Part shown: positions 47,706-60,194 of the stretch, piece after piece
How the letters are laid out: every line of letters begins with the position of its first letter
Numbering within the stretch: position 1 is the stretch's first letter
Assembly (NCBI RefSeq): GCF_016802725.1
Contig: NC_052667.1
Span: forward strand, 19,874,846-19,938,845
Origin: Solenopsis invicta
Lineage: Eukaryota; Arthropoda; Insecta; Hymenoptera; Formicidae
DNA length: 64,000 nt
Direction of reading: 5' to 3'
Notes under the pieces: generated by a model
The model's input: only the letters and a program-made list of their open reading frames with translations
The model's database searches: none
What the model was told of the DNA's origin: nothing
Program-made: the position numbers and the translations under genes

Positions 47706-48977
47706 ATGGCTACGGAAACTACACTGAGAGACATTCGAGTTACTAAGCTCACGAAAGCAACGTATAGTCGTTGGAAAATCGAAATCCATGATGCTCTGGA
47801 GAGTTATCAAATTTGGGAAGTCACAATCGGAAGGACGACTAAGCCAAGCGAGGTGAGATCCGAGGACGGCGTCGTTACTAATGTGAAGGAAAATGATGAC
47901 TGGAGAGTGAAAGACAGCAAGGCACGATCTGTTATTCGATCAACGCTCGACGACACAACTTTTGATCAGGTATGCGACTGTGAGACGTCAGCAGACATTA
48001 TGAAAAGGATCAAAGCGTTTTTCGAGCCGAAGACGTTAAACGCTTTACTGGAATTGCTACGTGAGTTCTTTAGTTATTCGTGGAAGTCTAATGACACAGT
48101 CGGTATGTTCGTAGCAGGATTAAAAGTTATTGCACGTAAGATTGAAGCTTTAGATTCCGAAGATTTTGGAAATAAATTTAATGAAAAACTTGTAATGGCA
48201 AAGATTCTAGGATGCCTGCCGAAGGATGTCGATAGCTTTGTTACAAGCTGGTCCATTTTGTCGGAGGAGATGTCCTTGGAGCTTTTCTTGGAGAAACTTG
48301 CTAACGCTGAAAGGAACATTGAGGGATGCACTGATGATGTATCGGTTGAAGCGTTCAAGTCACAGTGTAAGTCAGCAAATGGTCAGGTAAAGAAAACCAA
48401 TGAAAAGAAATTTAAGGGCAAGTGTCATAAATGTGGCAAAATTGGACACTTAAAACGAGATTGTAGGTCGAAATCAGATAAGTCAGAGAAACAGGAAGCA
48501 ACAAAGTCACAAAAAGAGATGAAAGAATCTAAGGACGTACAAGAGAAAGAATTGTCTGCATCATCGGCTCACCGTTTGAAGGATGAAGGATGTATTATCG
48601 CAGATTCTGGCGCAAGTGTTCATCTTACTGGTAATGTTGAATGGTTTTCACTGCTCAGAAAGATAGATGTACCACTTACATTAAACATTGCCGATGGTAA
48701 AACGTTAAAAGCTACTCACGTGGGTGATATTCGGATTGAAAAATCAATCGATGGTAAAAAGTGGGAAAAACGAGTATGGAAAACGGTATACTACTGTGAA
48801 GATATGGGTAGTGAATCACTCTTTTCAACTACATTTATGGAGAAAACTAGAGGTTATGGATTCTATCACGGAAATGGAACTATGCAGTTAATGGATGGAC
48901 GGAAGACGATACTCGGTGGAAGAAGGATTAACAGTCAGTACCTTTTATTCGAGTTGTACCGCCATCAGCTTCTGTAA
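47706..48977 (+). CDS. copia gag and protease region
   Basis: The first open part of the copia polyprotein. The ATG at 47706 (MATETTLRDIRV) is preferred over the upstream one at 47640, because related Gag proteins begin close to this sequence. A Gag core (YSRWKIEIHDALESY) is followed by a basic region and the zinc knuckle CHKCGKIGHLKRDC (C-x2-C-x4-H-x4-C). The aspartic protease site ADSGASVHLTG comes next. The frame closes at 48977 after a frameshift near 48950; the pol frame continues in another register. A disabling indel is more likely than programmed shifting, because other indels follow downstream. Confidence 0.88.
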   Translation: MATETTLRDIRVTKLTKATYSRWKIEIHDALESYQIWEVTIGRTTKPSEVRSEDGVVTNVKENDDWRVKDSKARSVIRSTLDDTTFDQVCDCETSADIMKRIKAFFEPKTLNALLELLREFFSYSWKSNDTVGMFVAGLKVIARKIEALDSEDFGNKFNEKLVMAKILGCLPKDVDSFVTSWSILSEEMSLELFLEKLANAERNIEGCTDDVSVEAFKSQCKSANGQVKKTNEKKFKGKCHKCGKIGHLKRDCRSKSDKSEKQEATKSQKEMKESKDVQEKELSASSAHRLKDEGCIIADSGASVHLTGNVEWFSLLRKIDVPLTLNIADGKTLKATHVGDIRIEKSIDGKKWEKRVWKTVYYCEDMGSESLFSTTFMEKTRGYGFYHGNGTMQLMDGRKTILGGRRINSQYLLFELYRHQLL

Positions 48978-51729
48978 AAATTACTCGATCAATTGAATTA
49001 TGGCATCAACGCCTTGGTCATGTTAGTGACAATATGATACGAGCAATGGTGAAAAATAATCTTGTTGATGGCCTTGATGTAATTTTAAAGAAAAGAGATG
49101 ATTGCGATTCCTGCCATTTTGGAAAACAAAAAGTAAGTTCACATCCCACTCGAGAAAAACGTGAATGCTTGCCTGGTCAACGTTTTCATTCTGATGTATG
49201 TCATGTTGGAATTATGTCATGGAATAAATGCAAGTACTTCTTGACACTTAAGGACGAGGCATCTGGTTATCGCAGAGTTTTCTTCATGAAATCAAAAGAA
49301 GAAGTATCAAGTATTCTAAAGATATTTTTCCTAGCAGCAGAGAAGGAAACTGGAAGAAAAGCAATTTCGTTGAGAACTGATAACGGAACCGAATACATAA
49401 ATGAAAAGGTGAAGGAAGTCCTACGGGAGCTGAACATTACACACGAACTGTCGCCACCAAATGTAAAACAGTGCAATGGTATGGCAGAACGAGAGAATCG
49501 TACACTATGTGATACTGCTCGATCGCTGTTATTTAACGCTGACCTTTCAAAAACGGATCGTCATCTGTTATGGACCGAAGCTGTTGGAACGGCTGCATAC
49601 CTTCGTAATCGGGTACCAAACCGAGGAGTTACAACTACAATTCCATATAGTGAATGGTATGGAAAGAAGCCTGAGGTAACTCACTTGAGAGTTTTTGAGG
49701 CGAAAGCTTTTGTTCGTATTTCTGACTCGACGAGACATAAGATGGATCCTAAAGCAAAGAAGATGATATTTGTTGGATATGATCGTCATACTGACAAGAT
49801 ATATCGGGTCTTTGATTTCGAAAAGAAGATTGTGGAAAGAGTCGCCGATGTAACAATAGAGGATGTAACGAATACGAATGAGCAAGTTCTTTTTCCGCTA
49901 ATGTTCGAAGAGCAAGAGGAGGTTTCTACCGAATTACTCAAGCAAGAAGAAACTCTTGAAGATTTATCTAGAGAGGATGACTCTACCGACGAGTTCTACT
50001 CAGACGAAGGAGAAGTAATTCAAGTTTCACCTGAACCTCAAAAGAAAAGAGGACGACCAGTAGGATCACGGTCTTATCAGAAACCAGTGCTTCCATCAGA
50101 TCGAGTGCTGCGAGATAGGACGGATAAGTCAGTTCGTATTGTTGCAATGAAAGTATCTCTGGACCCAATCTCCTACGAAGATGCAATTTCAAGAGATGAT
50201 TCTGACTACTGGAAGCAAGCGATGGATGATGAAATGGCGTTCATACGTAAGAATAACTTGGGAACTTGAATCGTTACCAGATGGACAATCTACAGTTTCA
50301 TGTCGATGGGTTTATAAATCGAAGTTGCGGTCCGATGGAACAATCAAACGTTATAAGGCGAGATTAGTTGCTCGAGGCTTTAGCCAGACATATATTATTT
50401 TGAGACTTTCTCGCCGGTACGTTATGAATCGGTGAGAGCAATTTTAGCTATCGTAGCTAAATACAACATGGAACTTGTACAGTTTGATGTGAAGACAGCT
50501 TTCTTGAATAGTCCACTGGAAGAAGATATCTATATGCAACAGCCGGAGGGGTATGAAGATGGATCAAGTCGTGTCTGTCACTTAAAGAAAGGACTGTATG
50601 GACTCAAGCAAGCCTCTCGAAATTGGAATAATAGATTCAACGATTTTGTTATGTCTCATGGTTTTAAGCGATCAGAAGCTGATCCGTGTGTCTTCGTGAA
50701 GGGAGCTTATACAGATGATTGGATGATACTGTCTCTATATGTTGATGACGGCTTGATAGAATGTAAAAGGAAGAGAACACAGTGTATCTTTGTTTCATTG
50801 TTGATCTCAGAATTCGAAGTTACGTGTCATGAGCCGACGTGTTATGTTGGAATGGAAATAGCTCGAAATCGAGAGACAGGGACACTATGTATCAAGCAAC
50901 AAGGATTCACATTTCACGTATGTTGCATCGTTTTGGAATGGAGGACTGTAAATCTGTAAAGTCTCCAATGAATTCATCTATTGAGTCAACTGAACTGAAG
51001 GAAACAAAAGATGAGGAAAAACGTTTTCCCTACAGAGAAGCAACTGGCTGCTTAAATTATATTGCTACAGTGTCGAGACCAGATATCTCGTATGCAGTGA
51101 GCAAACTTGCCCGATATTCCAATGATCCACAACAGCTTCACTGGAAGGCAGTGAAACGTGTTATGAAGTATCTCAAAGGTACGATCGATGTCTCATTGTA
51201 TTTCCACAAAGAATTATCAGATGAATTGATTGGATATTGCGATTCCGACTACGCTGGTGAACTGAAAGAAAGAAGATCCACGTCCGGATATGTTTTTCTT
51301 ATTCATGGTGGACCGATCGCTTGGTCATCGAGTCTACAACGTATTACAGCACTCTCCTCATCGGAAGCGGAATACATGTCGATCTCGGATGCATTAAAAG
51401 AACTTCTTTGGTTGAGAACACTTGTTAAATCTCTTGGAATAGAGCAAACAAAGTCAACAGAGTTGAAAGTGGACAATCAAGCAGCTATAGCAATGTCAAG
51501 AAATCCGGAGTTCCATAAAAGAACCAAACATATTGCGGTTCGATTTCATCGCATCAGACAGGAACAGGAAGCTGGGAAGGTTCATGTCACATATGTATCT
51601 TCAAGCAATCAGGTAGCAGATTTACTTACAAAACCTCTACCTTGGCCTACGATTTCAAGATGTCTTGGACAAATGAGAATGACGTCGGGAACAAGAGGAG
51701 GTGTTGGAGATGAATGTTCCTCGCCGTAG
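48950..51729 (+). pseudogene. copia pol: integrase, reverse transcriptase, RNase H, frameshifted
   Basis: The remainder of the copia polyprotein. The pre-integrase motif LWHQRLGHVS and the CDSCHFGK zinc region precede the integrase core, with HSDVC, RTDNGTEY and NGMAERENRTL as the Asp-Asp-Glu residues. A one-base insertion near 50258 precedes the RT start (SCRWVYKSKL, KARLVARGF). A second shift near 50390 precedes QFDVKTAFLNS, LKKGLYGLKQASR and the catalytic LYVDDG. A third near 50910 precedes the linker HRFGMEDCKSVKSPM and RNase H (GYCDSDYAG, SSSEAEYMS, DNQAAI, TKHIAVRFH, VADLLTKPL). The frame ends inside the right LTR. All domains are present in copia order. Confidence 0.92.
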
Positions 51730-51965
51730 TTATCTGTTGTGATGGCACTATTTCATAGAGGCTTAGATCGATTGGTCGATCTGTTTCACGCTGCGTGCCT
51801 GCGCCCGAGCAAGTCTCTCTTGCTTCGTCTCCTTACTTACGGACACACACACACGCTGCTGAGTGCACGTTAAAAACCTCTTTGTATATCATTGCCAAAT
51901 ATATATACTCTGTACCAATAATCGTGTGTCTCACTCTGCACTACCGAAGTTAACAATTTTTATCA
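51702..51965 (+). repeat. Right copia LTR
   Basis: 264 bp, TGTTGGAGATG...TTTTTATCA. It matches the split left LTR and is followed by the target duplication GTTAC. Confidence 0.95.
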
Positions 51966-51970
51966 GTTAC

Positions 51971-53813
51971 ATCCGAAGGATTTCACGATTTCCCTTTTCG
52001 CGTTCATCATACAAAATATGAAACGCGAAACAAGTTAAAAAATTGTTTGTAAAATTTATAATACTTATATCCGGAACTCCACGATTTCTCTTTTATAACA
52101 CTATCACCCGGTTACTATAAAAAAAATCAAAGTTTGTCTTTGGAATATATAATGGCATCCGGAGCAATAAGTCCATTAAATAAGCAAAAGGGAAAAATCG
52201 TGCGACGACAAAACTACAAACAACGGCCTATCCTAATACAATAATCCATATGAACAAACAAAGCCTGGACTCGAGAGAAAAAAAGAAAATCTAAATGCTA
52301 TTAAAGTCTGGCAACAATCAAAGATAAGATTGAGTCGCGACGCCGGACGGAAACTATAAAACTATAAAATCAAAACTTACAATCCCGGTTTTGTTTATTC
52401 GAACCTATGTTTCATCACGAACGGAAAGATGATCCATATGGAAAGCTAGTCCCAAATAAACGGACGCGACGATATAAAAATCGGGACCGAACGTTCCAAG
52501 AAGAAAAACCGTAAGATAACGAATCCCTTAGGCGATTGGGTGATGCAACTGCTCGCCCCTCTTAAAATTAAGAACAATCAGGAGAAGATGGAAAATTAGC
52601 CAACGAGAGATCATCCAAGAAGATGATTGGTAGTGAGCGTTGGTGAACTATCCAACGAACAAGCCCAAAATTTTGATAGCAAAGAATCTCCAAAGAAAAG
52701 GAAAAGGCTCAAAAGAGCTTTACGCAATCAAATCTCCATCCTACCCACTAAATCATTTCCACGCCCTTTTCTAAACTCTATAAAATGTGCAACTTCTTGA
52801 CACTCCGGGTCATTATCACTTTTATTTTTCAAGATTCAAGATCTAAGATTTTTGTTCTCAGTCTAAAGTCAAAGCTGTGCGCGTTATTTTTAAAATCGTT
52901 TTTGAACTTAGAATCTGTGCGCGAGACGCAGACTGTCTAGTTTCAAGATCGTTCTCTAATCTCCAAAAATCAGAAAACGCGTCATCTCTCTGCTACCATA
53001 AGTAAGTCTTTTTTTTCCTCTTTTTTGGTTTTACTTCAATGTTTCATTCAACTTGCCAAAAATCAATCGCTAATAAGCAATCACAGCCGTTCATGTCCCA
53101 GCTCCTTGTTCCCAATATTATTATTTTTATTTCGGATTAATACAGCAATTCTCATTTTAAACAATTCCCGACTTTCCCTCTAAATATTTCTCAAATCTCT
53201 ATGTAAATGTAAATGTTCTATTTCCATTCTTAAATCTTAGGTTTCGATTTGATTTAATAGTTAAAATATGAATTTCAACGCATAATAACGAATTTATTAA
53301 AAAATAAGTTAATTCCATCTCCTCCTGTACACATAATAACGCGTATAGTTTAAGTTTTTAAAATTAATTATTTGTAATACCAATGTTAATTCAATATGAA
53401 TAATTTCTAAATCAATTATTCAATAATCCTCAATGTAAATGTTACATACAGTATTTTCAATATGCACCGCTTAGCTTTCTCAATTAAACACTATACTTAT
53501 AATAATAGATAATTTACACTAATATTAATTCCTTCAAGTAGTCGTAATTAATTAATTGTATTCTTGATAACTAATCATGTAGTATCCTGTAATTCTCAAT
53601 GTTTCTAAACCTCAAAAATAATATTAACTTGATAGATTTTCTTACCGATATTAAAAATGTACTTAAATTTTAATCTTCTGAATAATCATTACCTAATCGT
53701 TTTATATTTTAAATAAGCTAACTGATTACGTACTCCTGTTTTAATTAATAATAATTACCTTGTTATATTGTTTCTTTTTTTCTATTAAATAACAATAACC
53801 GATTATGTATTTA
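51971..53813. other. Non-coding part of the older LTR-like unit
   Basis: No reading frame of note. The segment is GC-richer up to about 53000 and carries small internal duplications (CATCCG..CACGATTTC near 51971 and TATCCGG..CACGATTTC near 52069). A TATA-like box stands at 52785. Beyond 53050 it is AT-rich. Confidence 0.4.
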
Positions 53814-55099
53814 CCAGGTGTATGCATAAGTTTTTTTCGGTTTCACTAATAGATGGCGCCAGCGAAAAGTACGCAGCGTATTAATTTGACACATACGTCA
53901 TTTTGTTCGTCTGACATAGAACTACAAATACACACAAGTTGAGTTCGCTAAAAACTAGCGTCTTTGTTTTATTGTTTAGTGATCATGTCGAGTTTTGTGC
54001 CTGAAAAACAACATTTGCAGCACGTATTGCTTTTTTTATTTAATCAAAAGAAAAAAGCTGTTGAAAGTCATCGTTTGCTGGTAGAAACATATGGTCAACA
54101 CGCTCCATCGATTAGAACATGTGAGACATGGTTTCGACAATTTAAAAGTGGTGATTTCAATGTGAAAGACAATGAGCGCTCTGGTAGACCACAAAAATGC
54201 GAAAACGAGCAATTGCAGGAATTATTGGATGATGACTCAACTCAAACTCAACGGCAATTAGCAGAAGCATTACATCTATCACAAGAAACAATTAGCAGAC
54301 GTTTACGAGCAATGGGAAAGATCAATAAACACGGTAAATGGGTTCCACACAATTTGAATGAACGTCAAATGGAAAATCGCAAAGTCACTTGAAAAATGCT
54401 GCTTCAACGCCACGAAAAGAAATCATTTTTGAATCGAATTGTGACGTGTGACGAAAAATGGATTTATTTTGTAAACCCGAAGCGGAAAAGATCGTGGCTT
54501 TCACGTGGCGATGCCGGTCCATCAACACCAAGGCCAAATCCCTTCGGCAAGAAGACCATGCTCTGTGTCTGGTGGGACCAGAGCGGTATTGTGTATTATG
54601 AACTCTTGAAGCCCGGCGAAACCGTTAATACACAACGCTATCGCCAACAAATGATTAATTTTAACCACGCATTAATCGAAAGACGCCCGGAATGGGCCAG
54701 AAGAAATGGCAAAGTGATTTTGTTACACGACAATGCGCCGTCTCACACAGCAAAACCAGTGAAAGACACCTTAAAATTTCTTGGATGAAACATCCTTCCG
54801 CACCCGCCGTACTCCCCAGACCTGGCGCTATCTGACTATCACCTCTTCGCATCAATGGGGCACGCGTTCGCAGAGCACCACTTCAGCAATTTCGAGAAAG
54901 TTGGAAAATGGCTCGACAAATGGTTTGCCGCAAAAGACAAGCAGTTTTTCTGCCATAGTATTCATAAATTACTTGAAAGATGGGCGAAATGTGTAGAAGC
55001 CAATGGCCAATATTTTGAATAAAAAAAAATGAATTTCCCTTGAAAATTACGTGTTTTTTTTTTACCAAAAAACCGGAAAAAACTTATGCATACACCTGG
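53814..55099 (+). mobile_element. Second mariner element, different family
   Basis: The ends are CCAGGTGTATGCATAAGTTT and AAACTTATGCATACACCTGG-type, near-perfect inverted repeats. The left flank is TA. The 1286-bp element holds one transposase frame. Its terminal repeats and protein differ clearly from the mariner at 46210. Confidence 0.93.
53985..55022 (+). pseudogene. Mariner transposase with two nonsense codons
   Basis: The start is MSSFVPEKQHLQHV. Helix-turn-helix regions include RTCETWFRQFKSGDF and TQRQLAEALHLSQETISRRL. The catalytic motifs are CDEKWIYF (first Asp), LLHDNAPSHT (second) and HPPYSPDLALSDYHLF (third, D34D). The frame is continuous from 53985 to 55022 except for TGA at 54390-54392 and TGA at 54786-54788. 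At the second site related proteins have tryptophan. The rest, to the C-terminal ERWAKCVEANGQYFE, is well preserved, so decay is recent. Confidence 0.93.
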
Positions 55100-55534
55100 T
55101 TTTGCTAATTCTTTTGAACAACTTTATAGAAACCTTACGTATGTAAATTTCAAGTATCAGAATATATGTTAAATTTTAGTTAAAAAAAAAGCTTCAATGT
55201 AAAATTTTATTTTATCAACCCATTTCGTACTCACACTGACCTCCCGACTTAAAAAGATTGCACTCGGTCCGATCCCGAGTTATAGAGATTGAAGTCTCTG
55301 ACTCAAATTAGGACCAACGATCGCATGATTCTGAAAAAGCGTTAAAGCGTGTCATTACACGTTGACGCATAATTTCGGAATCATCAAAAGTGCGTTCGGC
55401 TCATGCCGGACATCCCACTACAATAGTGTGGTCACGAGTATAAAAAGAGTTTCTGTTGCATTCTTTCCTGCCTTCGTCAAGTCCCAGGCATCTTTTGAGA
55501 GATAGCCTTCCTTTCTTTAAGGTTGGATGTAACA

Positions 55535-56198
55535 TATAGTATGCATATATAAGGAATTGTTATTTTTCAAGAATAGTACAGTCGTGGGCAGTTTAGTAGC
55601 GGCACTTATATTTCGATGAATTTCCGAACGCGCAACTATACTGAAAGGTGAGCACGACTGCGAGTATCGAGGTTAGCGCGAAAGGTCAAACGTTCATATA
55701 CAAGGTGTACAAAATAAGATTGGTGCACCAAGAAAAAATATAAGATAAGTATAGTTTTGAAATAAATTTTATAAATAAATATGTGAGTATTTTTTGTATT
55801 GATCGATTTTGGTCTAATTAAGGTTATAAAATTGTCATTACATCAACAACAAGCTGAAATACTTTGACGTAGTTAAATAAATTATAACTGTAACAAATAT
55901 TGAAAATTAAAATTTTAAATTTTTGTTACAGTTACAATTAGAGTTTATTTAACTACATTTAAGCATCTTAGGTCATTGTTGTTGTAATAACAAATTTATA
56001 AAACTCAGTTAGACCAAAGCCTATCCAATACAAAAAGATGTGTTATTTATCAATTAAAATTAACTTTTTCTTTTTTGCAAAAGAAGTAGAGAGCACACAA
56101 GGATGAGACATTGGAAAAAAGATAAGTAAGATTTTATTTTAATTATATAAAATATTTATCTAATTTATTTTTTTTTTAAATTGACAATGAGTGCCAGG
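55535..56198. other. Spacer before the NAA25 fragment
   Basis: AT-rich, with an imperfect inverted pair: ATTGTCATTACATCAACAAC near 55830 against GTTGTTGTAATAACA near 55977, with further pairing through TTAAATAAA/TTTATTTAA. It probably is a small hairpin element of about 250 bp (about 55790-56040). No gene was seen. Confidence 0.4.
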
Positions 56199-56867
56199 TC
56201 ATTATGGACTATGAAGTACGCCCGGAGGTACCCTGTGAAAATTCTACTCTGCAAGCGATGAGTATTTTGTACAGAGAGATACACGAACATAAGTCTTTTG
56301 AAATATACAGATCCATTTCAGGTTAATTATATTGCTATTATGTCAATTTTTGTGTTAATTTTATACACGCAGTGGACAAAGTTAGTGAGTTTTATGAAGC
56401 TGCTGCAAAGTCTGATTTAAACAACGAAGAACTCCTAACGCATCTCTCCATGTCATATGTTCGTCTTGGCGATTAGAAAAAAACAACGGCTGCTCTTCTA
56501 CAAATCAACTCATAAAAAACCATATTATTTTTGGGCTGTTATAAGTATAGCGATGCAAGCTATTCATGCTGATCAAAAAATAGCAAAAGGAGTTATCTTG
56601 CCTTTGGCGGAAAAAATGGTTAGTATATTAATTGTTTATCATTATTATTGTAATTGCTTGTTTAATACAAAAAGAATTATTGAATTATTCGTTAACTTGT
56701 AAATAAATTAATACTCCATCAATTACAATTTTTTTCTATAAATATATTTAGGTCCTAAAATTAGTAAGGGAAGGAAAAATGGAAGCGGAACAGGAAGTGC
56801 AATTTTATCTGATATTAGAACTGCAAGACAAAAATGAAGAAGTATTGAATCTACTGTCTAGTCTTTT
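56199..56867 (+). pseudogene. Fragment of NAA25 (NatB auxiliary subunit)
   Basis: NAA25 is the TPR-rich partner of NAA20 in the ribosome-bound NatB N-terminal acetyltransferase. Three exons can be read: 56199-56321 (NSTLQAMSILYREIHEHK), 56373-56618 (KVSEFYEAAAKSDLNNEE, HLSMSYVRLGD, then PYYFWAVISIAMQA and ILPLAEKM) and 56752-about 56867 (LKLVREGKMEAEQEVQFYL). They correspond to roughly residues 70-210 of a protein of more than 900. A TAG replaces the expected tyrosine codon after VRLGD, and a frameshift follows before PYYFWAV. The retained introns argue for a DNA-level duplication, not a retrocopy. The reading frame runs on to 57024 without similarity. Confidence 0.75.
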
Positions 56868-57024
56868 AGTTTTATATTTTTCATATATACCTCAACGAAA
56901 GTGCGGTATGCCGATCAGCGCAATATGCCGTGCTTGTGCAGTACACTCAGAACCAGGCACACAATCGCAAAAGAAAAATGAGAAGAAATATAATAAAAAA
57001 TTCGAGCCAATGAGACCAATATAA

Positions 57025-58671
57025 ATTTTTTTATATTGATAGTCGTAACATTTTAATATGTAGTAAAGTATATAGTACGTAAATGAAATATCATAATATA
57101 TAACTTTCTTATATAACTTTCTTTGTTACACTGTTTTATAAAATATTTGTTCTGTAAAATATTTATGGAACTCCAATATAATTTTCATTATTTATTGTAT
57201 TACAAACTTGAAGAGAAATAACTGTATTACTGTCAGAAAGAGTCGAAAATTTAGATGCGGTCCTAACAGAATTTTAAAAAATATGATTTAGACACAGGAT
57301 TAGATGAGAAGGATGATGTTACGTGGCATTATTATGACACGTGAACAAGCAAGTGTCGAACAAACCTGCGTGTTGGTTCCGAGATCCCTCAAATCTCGTT
57401 CCCAATCCATATTAAGATTTTTAAGTAATTTACAAAGCTGAAACTATTCGACAGTATTTGTACAAAGAACATCTATATCCGTCTACTTTTCATAATTTTC
57501 AAAAATGATTTGAGAGTTCTGTACATAATTCTTAGCTCCAATTCAATTATACATAATGAATCAATGGTTCAATGCTGATTAAAATACTTGAGCTTACTTT
57601 TGTTTTTATGAAAAGCAGTTAACTGCCATTTTGGTCAGTTCATAACTGATATATTCTTTAAACAATTAACAAATTGTAAAAGTTAAAATATTTCTGAAAT
57701 TGTGTAATTTTCAGAACTAAAGAAGACACTAATTTTATCGATTTAAAAAACGTGGTCTACTTACTTGCCACTTTTTCATAACATTTTATGTATTTTACAT
57801 CGCATATAATTTTTATTTGCGCATCGATCAACATTACTTATTTTACGATTTCTATTCATTTAGACTTTTTAAAGAATAACGCTCGTAAATTGCATTTAAT
57901 TATATTTTGTGACATCTATATGTATATATAAATATGTAGTTTTTTTTTCACAATTATATAGATTTTTTATTAAATAGTTGGTTATTAATTGTTAAACCAT
58001 TCTATAGAATTGGTTAAGAAATGATAGTTTACTGGAAAAGAATAAACTGCTAATACCAGTGCAGAGAAATATGTATGTATTTATTTTTTTATAATTATGT
58101 TACTTAAATTGAAAGAATGGTATATCATTAATTGTAACGTTAATGTCTATGTTAATAAACATATATATACGTAATTAAAAATATAAAACTACAAATTTTT
58201 AACCATTTCCATTTACTCGGTAACGTTCGTTATCTTTATTTAGGTACCTTTATTTACATAAAATTATACATGCATTTTTATTTGATGCTTACATTTTTAT
58301 AAATAAAGAATAATTCTTTCAAAAAAAAATTATCATTTTTGGCCTATTAATTTATCATACAGGATTTAAAATCACGCACTTAAGTAAGTTATTTTTATTA
58401 TTAATTATAGATTTAAATATTATTGTACTCAAATGTGAGTCTATCATGATAAACAGACGAGAAATATATTTCTTTTACGAAGCAGGTTATTGTTACTTTT
58501 TTAAGATTAGGAAGTACGAATTGGGGTGTCGATCAAATACAAAAAATATACATTATTGCAATAAAAATATTTACTTTATTATAATTTTTATCTCTCTTAG
58601 CTTAACAATAGCTATAATTTTGTTAACAAGATAGTTTTACATACAACACTGTATATAACAATTTTTGTAGT
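57025..58671. other. AT-rich interval, no gene recognised
   Basis: No exon with a known domain was found. A short open stretch near 57290-57345 (LDEKDDVTWHYYDT) is unrecognised and isolated. Confidence 0.4.
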
Positions 58672-58998
58672 AAATTTGTTAGAGTTGAAGCATTCGCGCC
58701 CTCTACTTACACTCGAGTCTGTTGGGGCTTTTACACTCGCAACGCATGCAGCGCTCGTTGACTGACTCTCATTTCTCGGTTTCGTATCTTTGTCTATAGC
58801 TTTCATGCATATACCTTAATAGCACAAAACGTCCTCGGGATGATCCTGAATTCGTCCTGAATGTCCCGGGACAATAATGGGACGGACTTAGGATATTATA
58901 CTAGGATGAAAATTTCAGGACTTCCTGAGCAATGTTAAATAAACTAAAGGAATTCTATATACAGCCTACATTATACCCACTGGGCGTAATTTTAAGTC

Positions 58999-59130
58999 GT
59001 CCACACAGCACACTGTATTCAAACGACGTTCTTGGGACGTCTAAGTCCTAAGCCAAGCCTAAGGACGTCCGTAGGTCATTCAAATCCTAAGTCGATCCTA
59101 AGGACGTCCTTTGACCGTCTCTCTGTGTCA
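58999..59130. repeat. GGACGTCC/CCTAAGG array with ACACAG ends
   Basis: The left end ACACAGCACACTG and right end GTCTCTCTGTGT are weakly inverted. CCTAAGGACGTCC-like words lie between. The left end resembles that of the element at 26116 (CAGACAGCACAGTG). Confidence 0.45.
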
Positions 59131-60194
59131 TATGACACAAACTAGAAAAGCTAAGGGAAAATAGAAAAATTCACGGTTATAATACTTTTTCGCATTTCTA
59201 CATTATCAAATTACTAACTCTTTTAATGTCAAAACTTTTATTTAATAAAGATTTGAATTTGAGCAAAAAAATTTGAGATTAAGAATTTTGCTTTAAACAA
59301 AAAAGACCAAGACTGCCTACGGAGGGTTAATCCAGACTATATACATATAATATCTAAGTATGTATATAAAGAATTTAAGAAAGTTTTTATTATAAATCAC
59401 ACTTAAACATATAAAATTGTTTTAATAAAAAAAAAACGTTTGTATTGTATCAGAAAATTAAATATACGAGTAGGATTTGTTTTTTATTGCTGCATTGGAC
59501 TGCACTAGCTTTTTCTTTTTGGTTTCATCAAATTTAAACATATACCTAAATATTATTTTTAACGCAGAATGTGCACTACTTCAGCAATAAAAAGCAGGCC
59601 TATAATACATATGACAGCTACTCTGAATCATAAAGATCAACTTAAAATTATACATTGTTTTTAAATAATTAATCACATATTTAATCCCTAATGAATAAAA
59701 AAAATAAAAAAATTTCTTTGATATATAATAATTAAATGTTAATTTCACAATTTCAAACAATATAAAGATTTAAAGCCGCTGTTCATATATCATCAAAAAT
59801 TGGCTGCGTTTAGCGGAAAATACAGCTTTGCAATTGTTGTAAAATTCTTTAATATAAATGGTTATACATTCAGATACAAAAAGTAAGGGCAAATATTAAT
59901 TATATCAAAGAATTTTATAACGGTATCAATAGACAAAATAGATCTATGAATGAAGAAATCTACATCTCAATGAATATTTTAGACAATATTTTTTAAATGT
60001 TTTTTTTAATAAAAATTTTTTCATACTTAATTTAGTTATTGTATTATATTGACATATTTTCTAGTTGCATTCTTAAACCAATAATAACAAAAAAGTTATT
60101 CCAGATGCTAATCCGCATTTGTAAATATCAGTAAAAAAACTATAATTTTATATATGTTTATATAAATAATATGGTTTAATTATACATAGTTCAT

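Larger units (their letters stand above)
46004..51965 (+). mobile_element. copia-type LTR retrotransposon, full length with both LTRs
   Basis: The left LTR starts TGTTGGAGATGAATG at 46004 and ends TTTTTATCA at 47593, with a mariner inside it. The right LTR is 51702-51965 (264 bp). About eight substitutions and a CA-repeat length change separate the LTRs, roughly 97 % identity. The 5-bp duplication GTTAC flanks the element (45999-46003 and 51966-51970). A polypurine tract ACAAGAGGAGG precedes the right LTR. The order protease-integrase-RT-RNase H shows the copia superfamily. Several frameshifts inactivate pol. Confidence 0.95.
45998..55534. mobile_element. Older LTR-like unit holding the copia element and the second mariner
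   Basis: Ignoring the copia target duplication, the left edge reads TGTTACATCCGAAGG and the right edge AAGGTTGGATGTAACA. This is a 10-bp inverted TG...CA end pair typical of LTRs. Without the copia and mariner inserts it would be about 2.3 kb. TATA-like boxes occur near 52785 (CTCTATAAAATG) and 55441 (GAGTATAAAAAG). No reading frame and no matching target duplication were found, so the class is uncertain. Confidence 0.4.

Noticed and set aside
48940..48980. Programmed frameshift between gag and pol of the copia element
   Set aside because: Copia elements normally use one frame, and three further indels follow in pol, so random decay is more likely.
54786..54788. TGA read as tryptophan or selenocysteine (also at the THAP tryptophan)
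   Set aside because: The codons are in decaying transposon or pseudogene frames with other lesions; simple TGG to TGA mutation explains them.
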